Notes: generated from the sequence alone by a model not told the origin. DNA of 64,000 nt from Siphonodentalium dalli (GCA_032622095.1 CP136064.1:133927129-133991128); one strand, 5' to 3'. Counted from the first letter of the stretch, positions 44,750 through 57,853 are shown. A program made the numbers and translations.

Positions 44750-47690
44750 CATGCTCCATATATTATATCAACAATCTTTTGATTGCGTGTAATCTGATGT
44801 TGCGTTTGGACTAACAGTCGTCCATGTCAGTTCGACAACTCAATTATTGCCTTATATGGCTACATGATTGTCGTTTTCAAATCTGACCCAAAGAGTAATG
44901 ACCCGCCAAGACATAATGAAAGTGTCCATCAGGTAAGGTGTATTTTCTAAGTAAAAAAAAGGGGGATAACTGCACACAAATAAGACAGTCAATGACTGTT
45001 GAGATGCTCACCATATTATAAAGACTTGGAAGACTGGGACTTAAAGTCTACTGCAGTCTATACAACTACTTTCAAACATGCTATCAACTTCTCGTTCACT
45101 CTCACATAAACATAAACTGAAAATTTCATTAGAACTGTATATTCTTATCTTTGAAGTTGCCATAATGCAGCTATCAGTATAGTTTAAAGGGGCATAAAGG
45201 CTTCATAGTAGGGAAATGTGAAAACTCATAAAAGTTTGTAAAACAATCATCACAAAGAAAAAGTTGGAAATATATATACTCTTGTTCTTATTTTTATAAC
45301 TGATAATGGTACAATGATAAAATGTCGATATCAAAACCTTTGTTATGTAAAGAAGACTGTTACAGGGCCAGTCATATTATCAACAGTGATCAACTTCTGA
45401 TACAATCATCATTGTTTAAATGGGTATTACACAAGGTCAGAGCAATGAATACTATTCCAGAAAACACAGATTATCAACTGAAACATTTGATCTGCAACTT
45501 TTAATCAGTAATGTTTGTAACATTAATGTTCACATAACATGATTTCAACATGTGAAATCTTGCCACTGAGGAGTTATCAATATTAAAAATAAGAACAAAG
45601 ACTATCTTTTTTTCAATGTTTTTCTTAGTGGTATTTCATTTTAAAACCTTTTTGTTTTTTCACATATAACCACGGTGAGTGCCTTGTGTTCCTTCAAATC
45701 ATGTCAATGGATAGCATGTTCCACAAAGTAAGCAGAAAATTTAAGGAAGGGTTGATCAGAATGGCACCGCTGATAATCAACAATATTGATATAAACCTCA
45801 TTATATAGAAGAAAATGTTTAAGAGCCTACATGTATATGTACATAAGATAATAAGATCTAACTGGAAATATATCAAAACTTTGATAATATATAAGAATAT
45901 ATATATTGGTACCAAACTTAAACTCATCAGCACAAATTCTCTCTCTTGAGGAAAGGTGGGAAGTGGTAAACCTCATATCTATGCCCCTATTTCAAACAAT
46001 ATCAACCAAGGACCTTTCTCACATCAATAAGTCTAGCAAATCCGAAGGGTCAGTATTAGGAGTTATTCACTTCGACTCCTGTAACTGACCCTTTGGATTT
46101 GCTTTTTCATTAAAATGAAAAGTGTTAAATCTGTATCTCAGCTCCTTTTTGACTGGTCAGCCATCTGAAGCGAAATAATATTCACCCTGAGGTAGTTAAA
46201 ATTTCTTCAAAATATGTTTCGATACACTCTTACCCATGAAATTTCATAAGATATAAATATTTCTCTTCATGAAGCCATGAGACTAAATATTAAAAGAAAG
46301 CTAGTTGAATTATTGTCAGAAATATATAATGTTTATACAAAGGCTGGAGTACAGTTGCAGGCAGGCAAACCATGGATGACAAATATGCATTGTGACACTC
46401 TGTATACCGCACGATGGTATGAGTGAACATACCATGAAAATATACACCCATCCTAGCGCGACAAAACAAATAATGACAATTTAAATATGAAAAGGTGATC
46501 GAGACACCAAATAATTGCGTTAATAGAGCCCAATTTATTTTTACAATGATCATGAATCAAATTCTACCAATAACACAGCCATCAAGATAAGCCTCACCAC
46601 TGACCCATTAATATCAATTATATTGAAGAGCTGTCAACTAATCACTGGTTTTGTTTATTCTGGAACTTGGCAGCTTTAATGTATTTATTATGATCTCAGA
46701 CCATCGTAGAGTGATACCCTCAGATGTACAATACAGCAAAGATTTTCTAGTCTACTGTTAATAGTATGCCATGTGCATTGTTATATAACATTTTTCCACA
46801 TTATTTAGATACCATAGCTTTCTTTATCTGCTAGTTTCTTTATCTGCTAATTTGCACATTGGCATAAGAGACATTAGAACATGATATACCCATATTAATA
46901 GCTAAGTAGTCCAAAGGCATGGGATGGAATTGGGTTTAATATTGCTCCAAACAAGTTTAATTTACTGGTACATAACATAATATCTTGGGCCAATTTAAAC
47001 AAAATTTTGTGTGTTTTAACTCTTTTGATGCCAAACGCGCATTTATGCAAATTGATGTACAATGCCAAATGTGCATTTATGTGTCCATGGTCTAGGATGT
47101 GTAATAATACTGTAATGCTGTGCTGTGAACACAGGCACATTCGGTTGCCTATTTATTTTCTGTCGATGGACCTGATGTAAGCGGACAATATTTTGATGAA
47201 ACGGTGTCAAGGTCATTGCATTCTGTGAAGTCATGATGTTCCTCATGCACCACTGAAAATTTACAGATATGGAGGCATTCACGACATAACCTCCCTTAGC
47301 AACGATTGCTGTGCAACAACACTAAAATATAGCTCAATCTAGTTCTTATGTGGATAGCAACGTTTGCTAGGGATATACCCGACATCGAAGAAATGCAAAT
47401 ACGACTGATAATATGACAGTATGAGTTATGATGTTGGTGAAACCATGAAATTGGTTGAGTTCTAAATGACTCCAAAAAACTATATAATATTCATCATAAA
47501 AATTATTTTTGGAACATGAGCATATTTGGGCATACCTCCCGCAAAAATCTCCCGGATTGACATTTTCAAAACTTAACAGGTCTGGTGTCTACAGACAGAC
47601 GGATGGACAGATGATGGACGGATGAACGACGAGTGGTCAATCCAGACATCGACACTATGTGAACCATACTATGGTATGGGTACACATAAA
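44750..47690. other. ATAD3 intron: no gene; one 20-bp hairpin
   Basis: No recognisable coding sequence. AGCAAATCCGAAGGGTCAGT (46035-46054) is inverted at 46084-46103 with one mismatch and a 29-base loop. A GACAGACGGATGGACAGATG tail near 47595 marks another old dispersed repeat. Confidence 0.5.
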
Positions 47691-47696
47691 AACACA

Positions 47697-48115
47697 TTTA
47701 AAGGTACTCAATCCAATTCAATGGTCCCCATATCATCAGATTCCAACAACAACATTTTTTGAAATGCCACTTCAGTTATCAGAATCGAGTAATGGCCCAA
47801 AAATAATTCTAACCACAGTCAACTATAGTATTAAATTGCCCAAAACCTGTTATTTATCAAAATTTTTGCCGGTTTATCAAATATCGGACAAAAGCTACTT
47901 GATTTTAGAGTGATCCATCTTCATCCGCAATTTGGTCTGAGGCCATCATCTCGTTGGCTGTTTACTGGGCCACTTAAAATTATCAGTGGTGAAAAAAAAA
48001 TAGATTTCAAACATCGACATCTGATCACCCGAGCTTTGATGGGTGGGTTCCTCGACTCAAATCTAATATTTTTTACCCCTGAAGCCAAGGAAATAGTAAT
48101 TTGCGAGCATTAATT
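47697..48115 (+). repeat. Dispersed repeat of about 415 bp, copy 1
   Basis: Shared with 49828-50240: TTAAAGGTAC...ACTCAATTC, AACAACAAMATTT, GTTATCAGAATCGA, CTGTTATTTATCAA, ACTTGATTTTAGAGT, CATCTGATCAC, AATATTTTTTACC and GAAGCCAA. The copies are diverged but collinear and in the same orientation, and lie on either side of an ATAD3 exon. Confidence 0.65.
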
Positions 48116-48139
48116 CAGATTATGCATCTTTAAAATAAA

Positions 48140-48330
48140 AAAAAGAAGTTTAAATTTGAACAATTCTGAATATGAGTCACCTAGGGAAAATCAACACCAA
48201 AATATGAACCCATTCGGTCTTATGATTCTGGAGAAGATGTTTAATGAATTGTTGACGGATGGACGGACGGATGGATGTACAGATGATAGATGAGGAGTGA
48301 TGAAGTGATGACAATAGCTCCACTGGTGAG
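48140..48330. repeat. GACGG-tailed dispersed repeat, truncated copy
   Basis: Same family as 44040-44415: GAGTCACCTAGGGAA, AATATGAACCCATTCGGTC, the GGATGGACGGACGGATGG tail, GATGACAATAGCTCC and GGTGAGCTAAAA. Confidence 0.75.
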
Positions 48331-48685
48331 CTAAAATGCCATTAAATATTTCCTTATCTCTCACTAGTAATGAGTAGGCGCAGGCTACATATCACTTGGC
48401 AGAGTGCCAACAAAATGACCACATCGGTGGATTAATGCTATTTCAATAGCCGCACATGACTGCATGCCACCAACACCAGACAATGCAAAATGATTGCTTT
48501 GTTCATTAAAGTTAAATTCCTCGTTGCACTAACGAAAATAGACTCAAAAACAAAGAGGCAAATTGGGGGACTATCTTTTCCTTTGTCAGCCCGAGAGCGC
48601 AATACTATCATATTTGGTTGTGAAGCGTCTCAGTCAATGCACTGTAAATGAATGCATTTTGCAACTTTTAAGGATTTTGATTTGT

Positions 48686-49081
48686 AAACAAGAGGAAGCC
48701 GTCGGGGCATGGCATAATACGCCCGTTTCTGGAGTAGAGTGGGGCATTTAGACAGAACCCATATTTGAACTTGATCTGTATACCAAATTTGGTTCAGTTC
48801 ACTCGATTCAATCTATAGTTATCATCTGGAAACCGCATATCAGGTAAAATCTAAGTCGAAAAAGGGGCATAACTCAGCAGTCAAAATCATGCGGACAAAA
48901 CCCATATTTGAACTTGATCTGTATTTTGGTGTGGTAAACTAACATACCAAATTTGTTTCAGTTCACTCGATTCAATCTAAAGTTATCATCCGGAAATCAA
49001 AACGGACGGACGGACGGACGGACAACGGACGGACAACCCATTTACGTTATACGACCGTTTTTTCATACGGGTGTATAAAAA
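48686..49081. repeat. Short copy of the element at 24737-26000
   Basis: Head AACAAGAGGAAGCCGTCGG...CATAATACGCCCGTTT, two internal units (CCATATTTGAACTTGATCTG twice), a GACGGACGGACGG tail and terminal ACGGGTGTATAAAAA. It keeps the head-tail inverse pair TACGCCCGT/ACGGGTGTA. It lies 200 bases from an ATAD3 exon. Confidence 0.75.
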
Positions 49082-49281
49082 GTCATAAAGCTCTAGTTTT
49101 TTCACGTGATATACATATCTCCATTCTCTTTATGTTGGGATATAAGATTTTATGAAACTCGTTTGATAAATTTGATTCACAATTTGTCAAACTCGTTTCA
49201 TAAAATATTATAAGCCAACATAACTCACTGGAGATTCTCTATATATTTAAACAAAATTTGAGGAACATGCTGATTACAAAC

Positions 49282-49449
49282 CTCTTGCCTTCTGTTGCGG
49301 GTATTAGAATGAATGAATCAAAATACTGCCTGACTAGTCTCTGCCGCTCATTCAGGCCAGGCAGAGCAAACTCAACCATTTCATCCAGTCTGTCGTTTAT
49401 TGCCCAATCAAACTGCTCTGGTTGATTGCTAGCTAAAACCAACATAAAC
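49282..49449 (-). CDS. ATAD3, AAA+ core exon
   Basis: A 168-bp minus-strand exon with acceptor CATTTTAG (49450-49457) and donor AAGAG|GTTTGT (GT at 49281-49280). It encodes [19 protein letters not shown] followed by [12 protein letters not shown] and [16 protein letters not shown] contains the sensor-1 Asn and INDR the Arg-finger region of the AAA+ domain; the block is nearly identical to vertebrate ATAD3. It begins with one base completing a Lys codon from an upstream exon that I could not find before the window end. Walker A and B, the transmembrane segment and the coiled coils must therefore lie further upstream. Confidence 0.95.
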
Positions 49450-49827
49450 CTAAAATGAAATACATTTAATAAATGAAAGAGTCAACAACACTGTAGTTCA
49501 ACATGTAGAGGGGATAATTTCATGTGTAAGAGTCTGTAGAGCGATAGGAACAATGGGCAATTTGAAATGTTTCTTATTCCACTGGTTTGAAGATATCCCA
49601 GCAACAACTTTGATGTATCAAAATCAATTTCAAATGTTAGATGTTTGACCATGAACGATTACCAACAATCAATTTTGTGTTTATATAAGGTAAATTTTGT
49701 TACATCCAAGATCCATTAACAAAAGTGTTTGTGGACTAAAATCTGTACACACAGCCATGTAAGTATAGATAGGAAATGGTGACCTATTATAGAATTAAGC
49801 TCAATTAACTTGTCTGGCTGATTTTAA
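49450..49827. other. ATAD3 intron: no gene recognised
   Basis: Intronic AT-rich DNA directly upstream of the 49282-49449 exon on the minus strand. Confidence 0.4.
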
Positions 49828-50240
49828 AGGTACATGTACTCAATTCGATCCCCAAATCATCAAGATACAACAACAAAATTTCTTCAAAATACGCTATAGT
49901 TATCAGAATCGATTAAATGCAACAAAATGATGCTGACCACTGTCAATTATGGTATAAAATTTCCTAAACGTGTTATTTATCAACATGTTGTTCAACAAAA
50001 TATGGCCGTATTATCACTTGAATATCCCAAAATTTGGCCGTATTACCACTTGATTTTAGAGTTATTCATCTGCAATTTGTCTGAGACAATTGGTTTGACA
50101 ACTGTTTTCTGGGCCACAAATAATTGCACATCTCGAGAAATAACAAACTTAAAAAATTGATATCTGATCACTCTGAACTTTCGATCGAATCAAATATTTT
50201 TTACCTCCGAAGCCAAAGAAACAGTAATTTGGGTACACTA
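49828..50240 (+). repeat. Dispersed repeat of about 415 bp, copy 2
   Basis: Collinear with 47697-48115. Includes an extra internal duplication, with TATGGCCGTATTATCACTTG and TTGGCCGTATTACCACTTG at about 50003-50051. Confidence 0.65.
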
Positions 50241-52145
50241 ATTCGGATAATTTTATTCAGTGGATTATTAGAAAATATTGTCAGGAACATAATACCAATA
50301 CATTTTGAAAACATTCTTTATTGTTTGATTATAAAGACTTTCAACCTTAAAGTATAGTTTCAATGGTCAAAGATATCCCTTTTCTGTCAAAATACCTACA
50401 CCCCATATGCATGTACATGTATTACTCGAGGACTTGGTGGCATTATATATCGGTTATGTCTAGTTTCCACACCAAGCCCAACGGGTTGAAAAGATTTCTC
50501 ATGCTTCATCTGTGTCAAGACAGCCAGAAAAGCAAGGGTACCCGGTATGTAAATTAAAAGTCGGCAGTCTATGCATGGATACAATATTAACCTTAATTGA
50601 TGGTAGAATTACATCTTTGAGAGTAGGAAATCAAATTTAGTGTTGGGGATAGGAGATTGGGTACATTGCAGTTGGTAAATCCATTTGGTGACACTCCTTC
50701 GCTGCAACATCAAGATGCCTGATTGCAGTAATGCCACTATAACCTGTATAAGACACCATTACATCCATCTATGAACTATTTTAGATTCTGAATACTGATA
50801 TCTGATAATCATCATATCTAACTGCAAATGTGAACAGGGACATTTTAATATGAGTAATTTATAAAATGGTCATATACATGTATAAATAGAGGATACCTAG
50901 AGATTTTGACTAAATACCAATAAGAGAATTATCACGAGTACCCCTGCAAGCAAATACAGATTAATTTGCTTGTACCCACGAATAATAATTTTTATGTTCA
51001 GTCAAAATTGGCAGATGTCATAACCAGGATGGACCTGACATATATTGGAACAAGACAGCTGTCAATCAAGTCTCAAGACTCGCCAACTTGTGATGTCATT
51101 TCTGAAGTTCTCCAAAAAGAGGCCAACTATTTTTAGCAGAGGAGGAATTTCGCTCTGAGTGACACACTGCAGGATGGAACAGGATGTGAGACCAAATGAC
51201 AAACTGTGGGACACTATTTGTAAAAGCCTGGGACAGCAGTTATCTCGAAGAACATAGTACGTAGAGGGCTCATTTTCATGTCGATCAAAGCTCGATATTA
51301 GGCACAAACCAAATAAATTAACACCGCCAATCACCGGATTGGACCTAGTTTGGGAAACATATTATAGCCATCAAGCAGTATCTACCGGATGGTTATTCTT
51401 CCACTCAATTACAATATTACATCCTGTCTTGCATTGCGAAGTTTGTCTAAGTTGTCTCATATAAACATGTCTAAATTGTTTAAATACGAAACAGTATCGG
51501 TTTCTGTTATACTTTAGAAGTCTCATAATGCACAATGATTAAAAAATTGCTAATATTGAAATAGGACAATATGGAACAAAGAAAATCTATCCACTTGAGT
51601 TATAGACTGTGGTTCCAGTCCGCAAATGTTATGAAAGCAGATAGAATAACTTGGTTCTCAGCGCGACTATATTTCAGGTACTATGGACAGTTAAGAATCA
51701 TGTTTTATGGTGTTACCATTCAAGATATCACTTAGGTGTTACCATCTGATAGAGAATTTAATTCCGATTCCAACGATACCCCAACGGATGTTTTATACTA
51801 CTATGTTACTTGGGACAGATTGGAACTCAGGTCACAATAGGTCGATCAACACTTATCAACCATCTGATCACACTCAACATACTGACACAGTCCAAGAATT
51901 GACAGATCTGTAATAGCACAGATTTAGAAATAGTCCCCAAATTTGTTAATCTTTCTTTTGTACTGATAATAAATGAGCTATGTGGACATATACCTCACTT
52001 CAGTCCATTTAAATTGTTAATACCTTTTTTGAACCAATATGTTATGTAATTTTATGAGCTGGTATTTATTATTCATGAAGGGACAGTCAATTATTTAAAA
52101 TGTGAGGGGGCACAATTATGAGCTATACATGGGCAAGAAGATAGC
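50241..52145. other. No recognisable gene
   Basis: I checked both strands for the missing ATAD3 exons (VDEADAF Walker B, GPPGTGKT Walker A) and did not see them. Short frames at 50363-50557, 51062-51334 and 51707-51913 have no family resemblance. Confidence 0.4.
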
Positions 52146-52520
52146 ATGTTTGTTGCGATTCGAGCAGTTCTATATATAGCGCTGATGAACATCATCCCTG
52201 CAGTCACCTCATGTATCAGGTGCGCATTTGAAAAGCATCTTGGCTCGAGGTTTTATATGACGTTATTATTATAAAAACAACAAGAGGCTTTCCGAAATTG
52301 TTTTGGAATGTCAGGTCGGAACGTTTTCGTAAATCTCATTTCAACGTTTTCGGAAAATTACTTTCCGGAAAGTAGAGACATTTCTGACTTTGCGGAAAAT
52401 TATAGTGTAAGCATCTTTAGATATATGCTTGCGGAATATATTTTGGAAATTGTTATTTGAGGTTTTGATAATTTTGTGGAAAGCTAATGGAGTTTTTTGG
52501 AAAATTTGCTGAAGTTCAAT
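52146..52520. repeat. Decayed partial relative of the 30903-36223 element
   Basis: 52146-52265 is similar to 34755-34880 (GATTCGAGCARTT, GCTGATKAACAWC, CTCGAG). It is followed by TTTGCGGAAA-type motifs (52375-52400, 52430-52500) as in the termini of the Harbinger-like element. Many substitutions indicate an old copy. Confidence 0.6.
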
Positions 52521-52754
52521 TTTATTTACCCATTGGTCAGGATAATGAGGTACAGTAATTGCAGTTCAAAGTACCGATTTGGTTATTTCTGCCAGAACAA
52601 AATATCTTACATTTTCAGTTTTAACTCACATCAATTCAAACAAGAGATTGCACAGGCGGTGCTGGCATACCAAATTCGAACCGACAAAGTATGGGTGAAA
52701 TATGTGTTTGGAAGAGAGAAAAAACCTGAGTATTTTCATATAAACACAGCTGAT

Positions 52755-52922
52755 AAACAAAGATAAATAACTGTAGAATGGTAAACATGAACAAAACAAT
52801 TAGACATGATTGAACTCTCAATTGATTGCCATCATAATAGTGAACATCCATACTAAATTTCATTGATATCTGTAAATCGGTGGTGGAGGTCGATCACCCC
52901 CCCCCCCCCCCCCCCCCCCCCC
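52755..52922. repeat. Fragment of the 22.5-kb repeat family, then a poly-C tract
   Basis: 52755-52870 matches one unit of 22457-23140 (AAAGATAAATAACTGTAGAA, GTGAACATCCATACTAAATT). 52897-52922 is an uninterrupted run of 26 C, whose true length may be uncertain. Confidence 0.75.
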
Positions 52923-54899
52923 GCCTAAACTCGAATTTGCGCAACCAGTAAATGCCCTCCCCATTGCTATTAACGCAGACTAAACATATCTGTCCAGTCC
53001 ATCAATGTTCCACATGAACAGACATCGTCATCGTGGTGTCCTCAATTGAAAGTGTGTGTATTTATCGCATACTATGTCAAACTATAGTCAGTTTACAAGT
53101 TACGCACACTCTTCTTTATGCACGCTCCACTGCACACACATTGAATGACAAAATGAGGACATTAAAATAAATAAAGTCAAATTATCGACATTTAAAACAT
53201 GGAATACCTGAGATAAGGTGATCGGACATAACTTATCACAAGAAAGGCACAGAATCAGATCTTGAAATTAGCCATAGCAATGAGCAGTGCCGTGATAACT
53301 GATGTGGTAATCGTAACCACTTTCTGCCACTGCATTTTACCAATAGACATGTGATTATACCTATTTAACAAGACAATCTTGTCATAAATGAAGTCTAAAT
53401 CAAGAAAGCTTTTTTGATTTTTGTAAACTGGCTGATACTGGGTTGACAGGTATATCTGGACAGAGCTTCGGTGTTGAAAACTAGATTCAATCAATCACAG
53501 TGGCCATTCCATTCAGACTGGGGAGAGGGCGGGATCTTTGCTCATTGCCACAAATAATTGATGTGATTATGCTAGTGGGTGCCCTTTGCCCTTTGACACA
53601 AATTGCTACAGTGAGTGAACAAGGCCTCTATTTACTATAGAATTCTAGGATGGGATTGCCCATCATGGAGCATCTTGTCCCCAAAGATCAACAGGAGCAT
53701 CGCTAGGTCATGGCAAAATACGCCCATTCATGGTTCGTACAGGATTTTCACAATTTGATTCAAGGACTATTCAAGGACTATATCAGTCAAATTTAAGGAC
53801 TTGTCCCCTATAATAGATGACAAATCCAACAGGTTATAACATTCCCCATATAGCATGCCTTTCATTACAAATGTTAATATGTAACAAGATTCAGGCTTAT
53901 AAGCTTTATTGTAACCTAGTGTCCACATCCATGTTGTTCTAGTTATTTTAAAGTTTGAAATTACATAAACTAACTAAAGTTCTAACAATGTCAAGACTGC
54001 ATATGCATGTCAACTTAAGTGAATGGAAAAAAAATTAAAAGAGCACGATCTCAAACAGAGCCAGAGCAATGTGAAATAACCTCCCTCAAGAATGCAGACA
54101 TTTTTAAAATATGAGGTCCACATTCACTTAACCTATATTAAATTGTCCTTGGATTTAAATTAATATATATTTTATTGTTTTTTATGAGCATACCCCCAAA
54201 TTTAGTTTTGTCCCTACCCATTCCCCCAAACCTACAACCATGAGTTTAGTGTGACAACTGTCCCCCTATTTTTCTTTTTCTCTTGCACCTGCATTCAGTA
54301 ATATGTTCATTATTATATTTATTATTTTATTATTGGGCTCTGGCCAATAAGCTATGTATTCCACAGAACACCATTGTCATTATGACATATATAACTTGGA
54401 TTATCAAACAAAATTACTCGATGTCGTGTTTGAAAGAACGTTACTATCACGAAATTAGGAACCCTGCCATGGTCATTTCAACAAAGGACCATAACCAGAC
54501 CTGTTTACTTTTAAAATTGGAAATCTTGAGATTTGTCCTCAGAAAGAGGGAGATTTAGTGAAAAATTTGGAGATTTTTTTCCATAAGAGTATCACGAAAA
54601 AAAACTTCATATTTTTCATTTAAATGTCAAAAAGACTGTTTGTTGCATTTGGTTTGCAACTGCAACAATTAACGGCCTTGACTGACACCGATTACCGAGT
54701 GCCTCTAATTTCTAAAATCATTGGGAATAAAATTATGATTTTTCAATTATGGATCACGTTTTATTTCGAATAAGGCAATTCAACGATTAAAACTATATTT
54801 GCGCACTATGAAATGATGCTCTCGGATAATTTTGTCGCCAAATATATTCAGTAACATCAGGTAACATCGGTGAATTTAAAGCACAGGGGTTTGACAAGA
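52923..54899. other. No recognisable gene; repeat head at 53691
   Basis: 53691-53731 (ACAGGAGCATCGCTAGGTC...AAATACGCCC) is the head of the family at 24737-26000, without body or tail. A minus-strand frame at 53255-53494 ends in a hydrophobic TTSVITALLIAMANFKI segment but matches nothing I know. Confidence 0.4.
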
Positions 54900-55747
54900 T
54901 GATAGTAAATAAAAAATATAATAGATATATATAGATATATAAGTAATAAATAAAGAATAGGGTAGCAACTAGGGGATTAGCGATTGACGTAATTTTTTAA
55001 AATTTTTAGTATCACGAAAATTAGAAACATGAAAAAAACGTTTCGCTCGTGGCGCTCTCCATATTCATTGCTATTATGACTGTTATACATCAACGTGATC
55101 GCTGTGATTTACATTTAGCATGGCATTGGCAATATCACCTTATGTTCTCTTTATATCACCGCAATGCCAGGTTTCATTTTCGAACCGTCCGCTGATTTCG
55201 TTGACACGCCACCATGTACTTCCGTTGTAATTAGTTGGCGGTGTCGGGCAAAATTGTACACAGATAATAAAAGGGCCGAGGAATCTCTGCCGTTTGCATC
55301 ATGATGTCCGAATATTTCCGGGGCATGTTAATGTTAGTAACGATGTAACATTTAAAAGATTTAGGTCGAAATATTCGGACCACTGCTGCAAACAACTTCG
55401 TCCAAGAGTTGATCAAGTTTTACTGGACACCGTACCCAGCAGCGTGTCATAGAGGGCAGCCAATGCTTCGAAAATGAAACTTGCCGTTGCGGTGATATAA
55501 AGAGAAAATAGGTGATGTAGTCAATGCGAAGTTAAATTTCAGCCACATGCGGTCATATTGATGTATAATAGTCATAATAGCAATCTGTCTGAAGATCGCT
55601 ACAATCGATAACGTTTTGGCTTTCCTATTTTCGAGGCAAAAATTTTATAAATAAACATTTGTAGGTCAATTCACTAATCCCCTTGATTCATTTCTATACT
55701 TTTATTACTATTTATTATTATTACTATTTATTATTATTTGTATATAT
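54900..55747. mobile_element. Diverged fold-back (long inverted repeat) element
   Basis: The left arm (about 54905-55190) is matched inversely by 55460-55745: AATATCACC...TTCTCTTTATATCACCGCAA versus its inverse at 55485-55520, CATTGCTATTATGACT versus 55565-55590, AGGGGATTAG versus CTAATCCCC at about 55672. The central 270 bases are unpaired. No coding capacity. It abuts the 665-bp repeat that starts at 55748. Confidence 0.7.
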
Positions 55748-57853
55748 TTATTATACTTCCATGGTGTAACCAAGGAAGTATATTGTTTTTCTACTGAGGT
55801 CGTTTTCCGTTTATTTCGAAATACTCAGAAACTGATTGCAGTCGGAACGCGAAATCTCTAGCGAATGTAGGCATCGAAGGTTTACTAAATATAATGGTAT
55901 CAGGATTTCCGCCCAATGTTTCTTGGCGGAGTTATGGCCCTTTTGCGATTATTTTTCATTGTTATTATTATTATTATTATACTTGACACTTTTGTAATCA
56001 CTATTACTCGAAAAGTACAAGAAGTAGGACACCAAAACTTGGTAAGTAGGTTGGGGTACATGAGTTCTAACCATATGGCCCATAACGATTTTGTCCGCGC
56101 TTTCACCGAGGAGTTATCTCCCTTTATTTGAAAAAATGTCATTTTCTTATCTCGGAAATTATAAGAAGCAGAGCATCGAAAATTAGACCGTATGCACATC
56201 TCGATATGCACTACTGCCCACGGGCATAAAAACTTGTGTCCGCGCTTTCCCTGAAGAGTTACCGCCCATAGTTGGCAAACCTCTATTTTATTGTACTCTG
56301 TTGTCCTCCTGTATTATTCCAGATAACTGCATTTGGTTTTTGTAGTCGTATTGACCGTTGTCAGCTTAGTCCAAGGAAGAAAATTTGACAGGGTTGAACA
56401 TATATTTTTACAATAGGATGGGGGTGCCAAATTAAAAAAAAAAAATTCGTTACGAATCTCGTCTATTTCTGTGTATGGCTTCACTGTGTAAAGCTGATCA
56501 AATACCGCGAAAAAAAATTGAAATCTGAGTAGAAATACCAGAGTTGTGGGCCCTCAAATTTTTTTTTTGGGGGACAATCGGGTTGTCGCCCTATCTCCTT
56601 TAAAACGGACAATCATTGCAAATAGTGACACACTTCTAAGTATCCAGACTATCTAGTGCTCGGTGTGAGCCAAATTTTGCCAGTCTCGGTTCAGTATTGT
56701 GGTTCTGGGGAGGGGTGGTTTATGGTTCAATATTTTATTTAGTCTCCGAATCAGATGAAACTTGGAATATAACATCTACCCTACAAACTTATCACGACGC
56801 TGAAAACAGATCTCAGATCCGTTGGAAAATGGCGGAGATTTGGACCCTCAAAGTTTGAACTTGGGCCCATATGCTTTCCAATAACCGAAATGTTTTTCGT
56901 CTCCGATTCAGATGAAATGCATTCCATACAATATATGTGAGCAGCAGATCACAAAACTGAAAACAATTTTTAAATCCATTGGAAAATAACGGAGTTACGG
57001 GTCTTCAAAAGTCGCATTTTGAGCCTGGGTTGACAATTTCCCAATCCCGTCACCCAATTTCGAGGCAGGGGTGGGGTCACTTGCAATCACTTGAGATCAA
57101 CATAAACATGGTAAGGACGTGATATAATCATCCTACTTCCTATTTTCCGTCCCTAAACTACGATGTTTTCAGCTCAAGATTCGCCCTATTATTATACTTC
57201 CATGGTGTAACCAAGGAAGTATATTGTTTTTCTACTGAGGTCGTTTTCCGTTTATTTCGAAATACTCAGAAACGGATTGCAGTCGGAACGCGAAATCTCT
57301 AGCGAATGTAGGCATCGAAGGTTTACTAAATATAATGGTATCAGGATTTCCGCCCAATGTTTCTTGGCGGAGTTATGGCCCTTTTGCGATTATTTTTCAT
57401 TGTTATTATTATTATTATTATACTTGACACTTTTGTAATCACTATTACTCGAAAAGTACAAGAAGTAGGACACCAAAACTTGGTAAGTAGGTTGGGGTAC
57501 ATGAGTTCTAACCATATGGCCCATAACGATTTTGTCCGCGCTTTCACCGAGGAGTTATCTCCCTTTATTTGAAAAAATGTCATTTTATTATCTCGGAAAT
57601 TATAAGAAGCAGAGCATCGAAAATTAGACCGTATGCACATCTCGATATGCACTACTGCCCACGGGCATAAAAACTTGTGTCCGCGCTTTCCCTGAAGAGT
57701 TACCGCCCATAGTTGGCAAACCTCTATTTTATTGTACTCTGTTGTCCTCCTGTATTATTCCAGATAACTGCATTTGGTTTTTGTAGTCGTATTGACCATT
57801 GTCAGCTTAGTCCAAGGAAGAAAATTTGACAGGGTTGGACATATATTTTTACA
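55748..57853. repeat. Pair of 665-bp direct repeats, nearly identical
   Basis: 55748-56412 and 57189-57853 differ at only about four positions that I could see (for example GAAACTG/GAAACGG, TTTTCTT/TTTTATT). The 776 bases between are unique and non-coding. Each copy begins with an imperfect hairpin, ATACTTCCATGGTGTAACCA then AGGAAGTAT, and has a short (TTA)n run. Either a tandem 1441-bp duplication with a truncated second copy, or flanking repeats of a small element; there is no TG...CA LTR structure, primer site or polypurine tract. Confidence 0.9.

Noticed and set aside
53255..53494. Tail-anchored membrane protein candidate on the minus strand
   Set aside because: One hydrophobic stretch only, no homologue recognised, no splice or promoter context.
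55900..57652. Identical 103-residue and 71-residue frames in the two 665-bp repeats
   Set aside because: They are identical because the DNA is duplicated; composition (poly-Ile from TTA runs) and lack of motifs argue against coding.
55748..57853. LTR retrotransposon with 665-bp LTRs
   Set aside because: No TG...CA ends, primer-binding site, polypurine tract or coding sequence between the repeats.
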